A DNA stretch of 64,000 nucleotides from Halocynthiibacter sp049608145 (lineage in GTDB: Bacteria; Pseudomonadota; Alphaproteobacteria; Rhodobacterales; Rhodobacteraceae), in the NCBI RefSeq assembly GCF_049608145.1, contig NZ_JBMYXF010000002.1:86782-150781 (forward strand), in the 5' to 3' direction. Of this stretch, positions 27,304 through 34,965 are shown piece after piece; position 1 is the stretch's first letter, and every line of letters begins with the position of its first letter. The notes beneath the pieces were generated by a model, which worked only from the letters and a program-made list of their open reading frames with translations, did not search any database and had not been told where the DNA came from. The translations under genes were made by a program, and so were the position numbers.

Positions 27304-27320
27304 TTCCCCAGAACGGCTCT
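27291..27320. terminator. Hairpin at the peroxiredoxin/aquaporin convergence
   Basis: AGAGCCGT (27291-27298) pairs with ACGGCTCT (27313-27320) across 14 bases. There is no strong T-run on the plus side, while the minus side reads into TTTTGTTTTG, so it may mainly end the aquaporin transcript. Confidence 0.55.
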
Positions 27321-27357
27321 CTCGTGGTGGCTTTGCCCGCTTAGCGCAGGCAGACTA

Positions 27358-28086
27358 TTACGCTTTTTCTTCAGCCTCGGTGTCGTCAGATGCCGGGGCT
27401 TCTTCAATCGCCTCAGGTGCATCCAGCAGGCCGGATTTGAACAGCAGACCCGCAGCGATACCGCCGATGACAGGGGCAATGATGAACATTGGCAGCTGCA
27501 GCAAAGCTTTGCCATCCAGCGCGAACAGAGCCGGGCCAAAAGAACGGGCCGGGTTCACAGAAACGCCAGTGATTTGAATGCCAACAAGGTGAATCACAAC
27601 CAATGTCAGACCAATCACAAGGCCCGCCATGGCGGCAGGTGCGCCTTTGCCAGTGGACCCAAGGATCACGACAACAAACAGGAAGGTTGCAACGATTTCA
27701 AAGATGAAAGCTGAGAAGAAGTTATATTCGCCAAGGTAACCCGTACCCCAACCGTTCTGACCCAGACCACCTTCGTAACCAGCGCCACCCAGGGCAATGA
27801 TTTTCAGCAGGAACGCCGCAGCAACTGCGCCGGCAACCTGTGCGATGATGTATTTGATCGCCTCGGCTTTTTCCATACGACCGGCAGCAACTGCACCGAT
27901 GGAAACCGCCGGGTTAATGTGGCAGCCAGAGATCGGGCCGATGCCATAAGCCATGCCGATCAGCGCAAGGCCGAATGCGAAACTGATACCAACCTGGCCG
28001 ATTGCGTCACCCGCCAACACGGCGGAACCACAACCAAGAAGCACAAGGGTGAACGTGCCGATGAATTCTGCAATTTGTTTGTTCAT
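27358..28086 (-). CDS. aqpZ: Aquaporin Z-like water channel
   Basis: Encodes 242 residues from the ATG at 28086 with AAGG upstream; the frame is open farther but without a start site. Six membrane helices and two half-helices are implied by the two NPA motifs, GCHINPAVSIG (NPA at 58-60) and SVNPARSFGPALF. The N-terminus IAEFIGTFTLVLLGCGSAVLA is typical of AqpZ. The C-terminus is an acidic, Ala/Glu-rich tail (APEAIEEAPASDDTEAEEKA), which most AqpZ proteins lack. Confidence 0.9.
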   Translation of the reverse strand: MNKQIAEFIGTFTLVLLGCGSAVLAGDAIGQVGISFAFGLALIGMAYGIGPISGCHINPAVSIGAVAAGRMEKAEAIKYIIAQVAGAVAAAFLLKIIALGGAGYEGGLGQNGWGTGYLGEYNFFSAFIFEIVATFLFVVVILGSTGKGAPAAMAGLVIGLTLVVIHLVGIQITGVSVNPARSFGPALFALDGKALLQLPMFIIAPVIGGIAAGLLFKSGLLDAPEAIEEAPASDDTEAEEKA

Positions 28087-28213
28087 ACTGATTACCTTCC
28101 AATTTATCCGGGGGTTCCGGATGTCTGGACGCAACATGACGTAAGTAAAATTTGGAAAAACGGGGAATAATCGGATGATTTGCGCAGGACAGGGTTTGGG
28201 CCATGCCAAAGAA

Positions 28214-28241
28214 AAAGCCCCAGCGTTTCCACCGGGGCTTT
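28214..28241 (-). terminator. Terminator of pnp
   Basis: AAAGCCCC (28214-28221) pairs with GGGGCTTT (28234-28241). Read on the minus strand the stem is followed by TTCTTTGG, giving a U-rich tail 20 bp after the pnp stop. Confidence 0.8.
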
Positions 28242-28261
28242 CTATTCACAATGTCAGACAC

Positions 28262-30394
28262 TTAGTCTTCTTTGGCTTCTGGCTTCACTTCTTCGCCAGT
28301 TTCCTGATCAACCACTTTCATGGACAGGCGTACTTTGCCACGATCGTCAAAACCAAGCAGTTTAACCTTCACGTCTTGACCTTCTTTAAGAACGTCAGAT
28401 GGGTGGTTCAGGCGACGGTTTTCGATTTGTGAGACGTGCACAAGGCCGTCACGCTTACCGAAGAAGTTCACGAACGCACCGAAGTCTACGATCTTCACAA
28501 CTTTACCGTCGTACACTTGACCTTCTTCAGGCTCAGCCACGATGGAGTGGATCATGTCGTAGGCTTTCTTAATTGCTTCGCCATTCGGAGATGCAATTTT
28601 GATCACGCCGTCATCGTTAATGTCGACTTTCGCGCCGGACACTTCAACGATTTCACGGATCACTTTACCGCCGGAACCGATAACTTCACGGATCTTGTCG
28701 GTTGGTACCTGCATGGTCTCGATGCGTGGTGCGTGTACTGAGAATTCAGCGGCACCGGTCAAGGCTTTGCTCATCTCATCAAGGATATGCACACGGGCGT
28801 CTTTTGCCTGTGCCAGCGCTTTTTCCATGATGTCAGGTGTGATACCCGCGATTTTGATGTCCATCTGCAAAGATGTGATACCGTTTTCAGTACCCGCAAC
28901 TTTGAAATCCATGTCGCCGAGGTGGTCTTCGTCACCCAGGATGTCGGTCAGGATTGCGTAGTTGTCCGCATCTTCCAGGATCAGACCCATGGCGATACCA
29001 GCAACCGGCGCTTTCAGAGGTACACCCGCGTCCATCATGGACAGGGAGCCACCACAGACAGACGCCATGGAAGAAGAACCGTTTGATTCAGTGATCTCAG
29101 ATACAACGCGCACGGTGTATGGGAAATCAGTTGCAGCAGGCAGAACAGCCTGAAGCGCACGCCATGCCAGTTTACCGTGACCAATTTCGCGGCGACCGGT
29201 GAAACCAAAGCGGCCAACTTCACCCACAGAATAGGGAGGGAAGTTATAGTGCAGCATGAAGTTTGATTTATACGTGCCGTGCAGCGCGTCGATCATTTGT
29301 TCGTCGTCGCCGGTGCCCAAAGTGGTCACAACCAGACCTTGGGTTTCACCGCGTGTGAACAGGGCAGAACCGTGGGTACGTGGCAGCAGGCCAGTTTCGG
29401 AAACGATAGGACGCACAGTTGTTGTGTCACGACCGTCGATACGTTTGCCGGTTTTAACAACGTCGCCGCGCAGGATAGAGCTTTCCAGCTTTTTCATTGC
29501 GGAGCCGAGGTTTTCATCCGCCAGCTGTTCTTCAGTCAGAGCATCTGTGATGGTCGCACGGGCGGCTGCAACAGCAGCAACACGTTCCTGCTTGTCCGTG
29601 TTGGCAAACGCAGCGCGCATGGCGTCTTCACCAGCAGCTTTCACAGCAGCGGACAGTTCGGAATAGTCAGGTGCAGCAAAATCAAATGGTTCTTTTGCAG
29701 CATCTTCTGCCAGGTCAATGATCAGATCAATCACAGGCTGGAATGAATCATGGGCAAATTTAACCGCACCCAGCATTTCTGCTTCGGACAGTTCATATGC
29801 TTCGGATTCAACCATCATCACAGCGTCTTTGGTACCAGCCACAACCAGATCAAGGCGTTGATCAGGGTTGTTGCGCAGGTCCTGCATGTCGTCGATGGTT
29901 GGGTTCAGGATGTATTCGCCATCTTCAAAACCAACACGTGCCGCACCGATTGGGCCCATGAATGGCGCACCGGACAGGGTCAGCGCCGCAGAAGCCGCGA
30001 TCATCGCGACAACGTCAGGGTCGTTCACAAGGTCGTGGGACAGAACGGTACAGATGACCAGAACTTCGTTTTTGAAGCCTTCAACAAACAGCGGGCGGAT
30101 CGGACGGTCGATCAGGCGGCTTGTCAGGGTTTCTTTTTCGGTTGGACGTGCTTCGCGCTTAAAGAACCCACCAGGGATCTTACCAGCAGCGTAGTATTTT
30201 TCGTTGTAGTGCACGGTCAGTGGAAAGAAATCCTGACCAGGCTTTTGTGCCTTAGCGAAAGTCACGTTCGCCATGACGGAAGTTTCACCAAGTGTGGCAA
30301 TCACTGTGCCGTCAGCTTGACGGGCAACTTTGCCGGTTTCGAGTGACAGCGTTTCTTCGCCCCACTCAATCGATTTTTTTGTTTCGTTAAACAT
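28262..30394 (-). CDS. pnp: Polyribonucleotide nucleotidyltransferase (PNPase)
   Basis: Encodes 710 residues from the ATG at 30394, seven bases after AGGA; the adjacent ATG at 30397 is an alternative. PNPase is the phosphorolytic 3'-5' exoribonuclease of the degradosome. Two RNase PH domains (MANVTFAKAQKPGQDFFPLTVHY; FTRGETQGLVVTTLGTGDDEQMID, TDFPYTVRVVSEITESNGSSSMASVCGGSL) are followed by a KH domain (VIGSGGKVIREIVEVSGAKVDI, about 560-580) and an S1 domain (GQVYDGKVVKIVDFGAFVNFFG, to about 695). A terminator follows at 28214. Confidence 0.97.
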   Translation of the reverse strand: MFNETKKSIEWGEETLSLETGKVARQADGTVIATLGETSVMANVTFAKAQKPGQDFFPLTVHYNEKYYAAGKIPGGFFKREARPTEKETLTSRLIDRPIRPLFVEGFKNEVLVICTVLSHDLVNDPDVVAMIAASAALTLSGAPFMGPIGAARVGFEDGEYILNPTIDDMQDLRNNPDQRLDLVVAGTKDAVMMVESEAYELSEAEMLGAVKFAHDSFQPVIDLIIDLAEDAAKEPFDFAAPDYSELSAAVKAAGEDAMRAAFANTDKQERVAAVAAARATITDALTEEQLADENLGSAMKKLESSILRGDVVKTGKRIDGRDTTTVRPIVSETGLLPRTHGSALFTRGETQGLVVTTLGTGDDEQMIDALHGTYKSNFMLHYNFPPYSVGEVGRFGFTGRREIGHGKLAWRALQAVLPAATDFPYTVRVVSEITESNGSSSMASVCGGSLSMMDAGVPLKAPVAGIAMGLILEDADNYAILTDILGDEDHLGDMDFKVAGTENGITSLQMDIKIAGITPDIMEKALAQAKDARVHILDEMSKALTGAAEFSVHAPRIETMQVPTDKIREVIGSGGKVIREIVEVSGAKVDINDDGVIKIASPNGEAIKKAYDMIHSIVAEPEEGQVYDGKVVKIVDFGAFVNFFGKRDGLVHVSQIENRRLNHPSDVLKEGQDVKVKLLGFDDRGKVRLSMKVVDQETGEEVKPEAKED

Positions 30395-30632
30395 CATCGT
30401 TTCCTGATAGGGAGCATGCCCGGCCCTCCGGGTCTCCCGTTATAATGGTGGCCGCATTGCCACCGGCCCAATCCTCATTGCGTGCACCCGGGCCAGGGCG
30501 TCACGTCACAGATGGCCGGGCCATACAGGAAAACGAGCGGTTTGGGAAGGGGCCAGTAAAGACTTGCATTTGCGGAAACCTAAAAACAAAGTACAGACAT
30601 CACGATTAATCCTTTTTGAGTTGTACATCCTT

Positions 30633-31682
30633 ATGCGTCTATTGAAACAGGCATTCCTATCCATAGTTCTTTTATCCACTGCTCCGACCGCATTGGCACA
30701 AAGCACCCCAGCCATCATTTCCGGACAAAATGATCCTGGTTTTGTGGCTGCCCTTGAGCTCTGGTTAGAAGGCGAGGACTTACCAGCACTTCAGGCGCTG
30801 TCTGACCTGGCGGAAAACAACAATACGGCAGCTCAGATTTTTTTGGGTCAACTATACGCAAAGCAGGATCTTTACGGACCCGATTTCGAGTTTGCACCGA
30901 CTGAGTTTCTTGGCCCCTCAGATAGAACTGACGCCAGCCGTAGATCGCTCGATTTATTGACCGAAGCCGGGAAAACGGAACCATTGGCTATGCTGCTACA
31001 TGCACCGGATGCTTTGGAAACCAACCAGCAGATCGTGAACCGTGTCGAAGACCTATTCAAGCATGGTGAAATCACCATTGGACTGATCACCGCACAAAAG
31101 CTTCTGGGCAGGGCGCCAGATGTCACCATACCAACCCTCGAAGGTGACCCAACATCATTGTCTATGGACGCTCTGGGGTTTTGGTTTGAAAGAATGGTGA
31201 TCAAAAATGGTGGCATTCGCAATGCATCCAGACTTCCGGTCCCAGGAACTGAGTGGACCGCAAAAGATATTCCCGCAGGTTACACCGCTGCTGCCGGCTA
31301 TGAGGTGACGAGTGCCCGGATGCAACGCCGTCGCCATGCACAGCATGGTTTGCAACTGGATGGGTTATACCGGGAATTGGCGACCGAAGTTGCACATTGG
31401 GCCCCCATGGTCAGATATTGCGATAGGCATTGCCCCGCAAGCCGCGATACATGTGCATCAGCTGCCACACAGTTTTTCGCAGCCATACCAGTTCCATTTG
31501 CAAGCCCGAGTGAACGCCTGCTGTCAGCCGAACAGTACTGGGACAGCGAACGCATCTTTGCAGACCTCGTCAGATTTTTTCCCGAAGCGCGAAAGTACCC
31601 AGACGCCTATGCAGATACAGATATCTGCCTGATTCCGTCAATTGTGCGGCTGCAAGACGAGCTTGGCCTCTATCGCCAATAA
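30633..31682 (+). CDS. Secreted hypothetical protein with Sel1/TPR-like helices
   Basis: Encodes 349 residues from the ATG at 30633. A signal peptide is evident (RLLKQAFLSIVLLSTAPTALA, cleavage about 23). The mature part begins with helical repeats resembling Sel1/TPR units (ALELWLEGEDLPALQALSDLAENNNTAAQIFLGQLYAKQ). Several Cys in the second half (YCDRHCPASRDTCASAATQF; DICLIPS) suggest disulfides in the periplasm. I do not recognise a family. It lies in opposite orientation between pnp and rpsO, which are neighbours in many bacteria. Confidence 0.78.
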   Translation: MRLLKQAFLSIVLLSTAPTALAQSTPAIISGQNDPGFVAALELWLEGEDLPALQALSDLAENNNTAAQIFLGQLYAKQDLYGPDFEFAPTEFLGPSDRTDASRRSLDLLTEAGKTEPLAMLLHAPDALETNQQIVNRVEDLFKHGEITIGLITAQKLLGRAPDVTIPTLEGDPTSLSMDALGFWFERMVIKNGGIRNASRLPVPGTEWTAKDIPAGYTAAAGYEVTSARMQRRRHAQHGLQLDGLYRELATEVAHWAPMVRYCDRHCPASRDTCASAATQFFAAIPVPFASPSERLLSAEQYWDSERIFADLVRFFPEARKYPDAYADTDICLIPSIVRLQDELGLYRQ

Positions 31683-31712
31683 AAAACGCCTGCCCTTTTG
31701 CAAGGACAGGCG
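31681..31712. terminator. Bidirectional terminator between the secreted protein gene and rpsO
   Basis: CGCCTGcCCTT (31687-31697) pairs with AAGGaCAGGCG (31702-31712) with one mismatch and a TTGC loop. The six A bases at 31681-31686 become a U-run for the minus-strand rpsO transcript. Confidence 0.88.
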
Positions 31713-31738
31713 CGTCTGATCCGGGGATCAGGAATGTC

Positions 31739-32008
31739 TTAGCGACGCAGGCCGAGACGTTTGATCAGGTCTTGGTAGCGAGCTTCGTCTTTGCCACGTG
31801 TGTAGTCCAGCAGCTTACGACGCAGAGCAACCATTTTCAAAAGGCCACGACGACCGTGGTTGTCTTTTTTGTGGGTTTTGAAGTGCTCAGTCAGAGTCGC
31901 AATGCGGGAAGACAGGATCGCAACCTGAACTTCAGGTGAACCAGTGTCACCTTCTTTGATTGCGAATTCTTTCATCAGCCGTGCTTTTTCTTCAGCAGTA
32001 ATCGACAT
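31739..32008 (-). CDS. rpsO: 30S ribosomal protein S15
   Basis: Encodes 89 residues, the standard length. S15 binds the central domain of 16S rRNA and bridges to the 50S subunit. Conserved stretches: GDTGSPEVQVAILSSRIATLTEHFKTHKKDNHGRRGLLKMVALRRKLLDY and the end YQDLIKRLGLRR. AAGGAGAC precedes the ATG. It is upstream of pnp on the same strand, but a plus-strand gene and a terminator separate the two. Confidence 0.98.
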   Translation of the reverse strand: MSITAEEKARLMKEFAIKEGDTGSPEVQVAILSSRIATLTEHFKTHKKDNHGRRGLLKMVALRRKLLDYTRGKDEARYQDLIKRLGLRR

Positions 32009-32151
32009 CGGGGTCTCCTTGATAAGAGTTAAAAGAATGGCGCAGGCCGGGATGTCGTCCAGCTCAGGCCCATGGAGTATCTGAAAATTCCGGAGAATCT
32101 GCCAGATGCGTGCGTGTACGGGATCTGGTGAAAAAAGAAAAGAGAAAAGGA

Positions 32152-33138
32152 TCAGCTCTCGGGGGCAACAAGGGAAATCTGTCCAGCGCTTAACCCTGCG
32201 CCGTTCAGAACCGATGCCACAAGTTTACCGTTCAGCATGATCTGGCTGGTATCGGGATTTTCAGGGTCAGGTTCCACAGTGATTTCCGCACTGCCGTCCC
32301 GGATCTCATCCCAGATTAGGATAATTTCATCCTCTTGTGCATTGTAATCCATGATGGTTGCGCCGGATTCTATTTCATCGGTGATGTTCCATCCGCCAAG
32401 GCGGAAGGTATCTGCACCTTCGCCACCGCTGGCGATGTCCCCGACGCCCAGGGTGATATCATCTTCGCCCAGACCGCCGTTCAGAAAGTCACGAACATCC
32501 TGATCGATCCCCGTGGTTTCATCTATGACGGCACCGGTCAGGGTGTCGTCACCTTCGCCGCCCTGCAGGCTGTCTTCGCCAAGTCCCCCGGTCAGAGCAT
32601 CATCACCAGCCCCCCCCAGAAGATCATCATCACCCTCACCGCCAGATAGATGGTCATCCCCATCGGCGCCAACGACTGCGTCATCACCTGCGCCCCCTAT
32701 CAGGGTGTCATCGCCCGTTTCACCGAAGATTTCATCATCGCCGTCCCCCCCATAGATTTCATCGTCGCCGCTGCCGCCATGCAACTCATCTCCGCCTGCA
32801 TCGCCAAAGAGTCGATCATTACCGGCACCGCCATCAATCCAATCGTCACCACCATTGCCATCAAGCAGATCATCCCCTTCATAGCCATTCAGGATGTCTG
32901 TGTTTTCTGCGCCGCTGACGATGTCATCCACGATCGAACCACGCGCAGCGCTGCTGTCCGGGTCGTCTCCTAGGAATTCTGATGGATCAATAACTTCTGA
33001 AACCGGGTGTTCCGGGCCAGCATCAAGCCCATTTTCATCTTCTTGCGGTTTTTCGTCATCCGATTCAGACAGTATGTCAGACATACCAACGGCCGACCCG
33101 ACAACAAGCGCGCCCAGCAATGAAAACAAACCCAGCAT
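32152..33138 (-). CDS. RTX-repeat (hemolysin-type Ca2+-binding) protein with N-terminal hydrophobic anchor
   Basis: Encodes 328 residues from the ATG at 33138 (AGGTGG upstream); a TTG 21 bases earlier is less likely. Residues 1-20 form a hydrophobic segment (LGLFSLLGALVVGSAVG), followed by an acidic Asp/Glu-rich stretch. Residues about 75-200 hold many RTX nonapeptides (GGAGNDRLFG, GGSGDDEIYG, GGDGDDEIFG, GGAGDDTLIG and so on), which bind calcium. A final domain of about 80 residues includes DYNAQEDEIILIWDE. No type I secretion genes are nearby, and the N-terminal segment may anchor or export it through Sec. Confidence 0.85.
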   Translation of the reverse strand: MLGLFSLLGALVVGSAVGMSDILSESDDEKPQEDENGLDAGPEHPVSEVIDPSEFLGDDPDSSAARGSIVDDIVSGAENTDILNGYEGDDLLDGNGGDDWIDGGAGNDRLFGDAGGDELHGGSGDDEIYGGDGDDEIFGETGDDTLIGGAGDDAVVGADGDDHLSGGEGDDDLLGGAGDDALTGGLGEDSLQGGEGDDTLTGAVIDETTGIDQDVRDFLNGGLGEDDITLGVGDIASGGEGADTFRLGGWNITDEIESGATIMDYNAQEDEIILIWDEIRDGSAEITVEPDPENPDTSQIMLNGKLVASVLNGAGLSAGQISLVAPES

Positions 33139-33265
33139 AACAACCACCTGACACCCCAACCCGCGCAGGGCATATCAGCCCCAGCACTGGCAGGTGTTCC
33201 TCAGAAAAAAATCAGCGTCAGGTTATACGGGATCCCCTGCATAAAGATTAACGCAGGGGATTTTA

Positions 33266-33574
33266 TCAGTTTTCCGGTGATTTCGCCGTGATGATATCTA
33301 CGATTTCTGCCGCCCATTCCCCGATGACAGGAATGAAATCGATGGAAGAAAGAGAATAAACAAGCATAGACACAAGCAAAGTTGCGCCCACCAAAGTTCC
33401 CAGACCAAAGGCCATGCCGCGCATCAGCTGAAACAACAAAAGACGCGGGACAGAATTATGAATACGCACAAAACGATGCGTGTTCAGGCGCGCGACCTCT
33501 GCGCGCAAGGATGCAATTTCTTCACGCAACCCTTCGTCGACCACATGGATTTCTGGCTGTTCTGTATCGCTCAT
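33266..33574 (-). CDS. DUF5665-type small membrane protein
   Basis: Encodes 102 residues. The N-terminal part has a short coiled coil (EEIASLRAEVARLN), followed by basic NTHRFVRIHNSVPRLLLFQLMRGMAFGLGTLVGATLLVSMLVYSL with one membrane segment, then DFIPVIGEWAAEIV. This layout matches DUF5665 proteins as I know them; function unknown. Its start overlaps the stop of the DUF1643 gene by four bases (ATGA), so the two are co-translated. Confidence 0.7.
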   Translation of the reverse strand: MSDTEQPEIHVVDEGLREEIASLRAEVARLNTHRFVRIHNSVPRLLLFQLMRGMAFGLGTLVGATLLVSMLVYSLSSIDFIPVIGEWAAEIVDIITAKSPEN

Positions 33575-34107
33575 TTCATATCCTCTACAGGCCGGATCAC
33601 CCCATCCCAGGGCGTGGGCTGCGTCTGATATGCAATATAGAGCGGATGGCGCGGATGACCAGCTTTTGACGTGCCAAGGGTCGCCAGAGGTTGCCCAGTT
33701 GCGCGTAAAACCGCTGCAATTTCGGCACCGCGCCCCTGATAATCACCATGGGCACCCCAGCCACACAACGTCAGATCCGCCCATCGAACGGCCCCTGCCA
33801 CCAGCGCATCATTGTCGGGCCCCACGGGGTGTTTTGCCTTTTTCAGGTTTTTCGGATCCGTATCGCGCCATGCGAAAATATTGGTGATTTTTATGCCCCC
33901 ATACCCAAGCGCCCGGGCGCGCCGTTCGCAGCGTTCAATGGTCGGATCATTCTGAACTTCAGTCGCGGTAGAGGGGTTCAGCATCACATAGGTCAGCCGT
34001 GGTCCGTTTTCATCCCAAACACGGGTCAGAACATATCTGTACTGCTCGCAGTCAGAATATATCGCAACAGAGGCGGCATCGCCTTTTAGGAATTCTCTGG
34101 TGATCAT
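33571..34107 (-). CDS. DUF1643 domain protein
   Basis: Encodes 178 residues. The DUF1643 pattern is clear: YRYVLTRVWDENGPRLTYVMLNPSTATEVQNDPTIERCERRARALGYGGIKITNIFAWRDTDPKNL, then CGWGAHGDYQGRGAEI and GTSKAGHPRHPLYI. The family has no known activity; it is widespread in alphaproteobacteria and phages. It is translationally coupled to the DUF5665 gene. Start ATG at 34107. Confidence 0.85.
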   Translation of the reverse strand: MITREFLKGDAASVAIYSDCEQYRYVLTRVWDENGPRLTYVMLNPSTATEVQNDPTIERCERRARALGYGGIKITNIFAWRDTDPKNLKKAKHPVGPDNDALVAGAVRWADLTLCGWGAHGDYQGRGAEIAAVLRATGQPLATLGTSKAGHPRHPLYIAYQTQPTPWDGVIRPVEDMK

Positions 34108-34470
34108 GAGGTTGTGTTACGTGCCAACACAGGAAGTGCAAGAAATTTCTCGGGCAGAAAATCGGAAAGTGTAATTGAACGGCGCGCTCCATTCCAACTT
34201 ACTCTGTTGAGGGGAGGCAATTGACCCGATCTTCACGCTGTCCGCTATATTAGGGGCAACATAGGTATAAAATCTGCGCGGCTTTTGCACATAATGTTTC
34301 ACAGGATTTCGATGTTTCACCTGCTCACATCTATGTGTGCATACGTGAACATTAAAAACGCAATTCTCACGGTTCTGTGTGTTGAAACCCGGATTGGCCG
34401 GGCCTAAATCAATCTCATCGGAAGCACAAAGACTTCCACCGAAATAAACGACACCCAGACCGTAAGGAAT
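34108..34470. other. Non-coding region of 363 bp
   Basis: I see no gene here. It separates the divergent DUF1643 gene and the small secreted-protein gene and should carry both promoters. A weak sigma-70-like pair TTGACC (34223) and TATATT with a long 19-base spacer is present. Several short GTTCAC/TTTCAC-like words occur, and CACATCTATGTG forms a small dyad near 34326-34337. Confidence 0.5.
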
Positions 34471-34788
34471 ATGAAAATGAAAACTGTAATCGCCTCCGTC
34501 CTCGCCCTGACCATCGCTGCTCCTGCTTTTGCTGGTGTTAAAGATGTCGAAGCACATTTCGCACAAGATAACGTTGGCATCGAAAGCGTTGTGATCGAAA
34601 ACTCTGCGCCTATCACTGCAGAAGCTGTTGAAATCTTTGCAGGTCTTGCTGCTGAAGAAGGCACAGGCGTTGAAACCAAAGCCGTGCCATCCGTTGGCGC
34701 AACCCTGTCTTCCAAAGGCGGCGCGAACGCTGTTGCAACCGCATGGTTCGCAAGCGAAGCAGCAAGCGTATCTGGTTCCGACAGATAA
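34471..34788 (+). CDS. Small secreted hypothetical protein
   Basis: Encodes 105 residues. A signal peptide is clear (KMKTVIASVLALTIAAPAFA, cleavage about residue 21). The mature product is about 84 residues, acidic, Ala/Val-rich and without Cys. Codon use is like that of well-expressed genes (GCT/GCA, GAA). A long 5' region and its own terminator suggest a separately transcribed gene. No family recognised; a possible partner of the barrel protein downstream. Confidence 0.75.
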   Translation: MKMKTVIASVLALTIAAPAFAGVKDVEAHFAQDNVGIESVVIENSAPITAEAVEIFAGLAAEEGTGVETKAVPSVGATLSSKGGANAVATAWFASEAASVSGSDR

Positions 34789-34817
34789 GATCTGACGCGA
34801 ACAGTCTAAGTGAATTT

Positions 34818-34852
34818 AAATACCTCCGATTGTGAAGTTGGGGGTATTTTCG
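34818..34852 (+). terminator. Terminator of the small secreted-protein gene
   Basis: AAATACCTCC (34818-34827) pairs with GGGGGTATTT (34840-34849), with one G-T pair, followed by a short T-run. It lies 30 bp after the stop at 34788. Confidence 0.75.
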
Positions 34853-34965
34853 CGCCTGGCGATATTGTGGTTGTCATGCACCGTCTTGGCGCTAACCTCT
34901 TGCAGCCTATATGAAATTTTGAATCTTTTCTGTATCAGTTGTTCTAAGTAATGATAGGTACAGTG

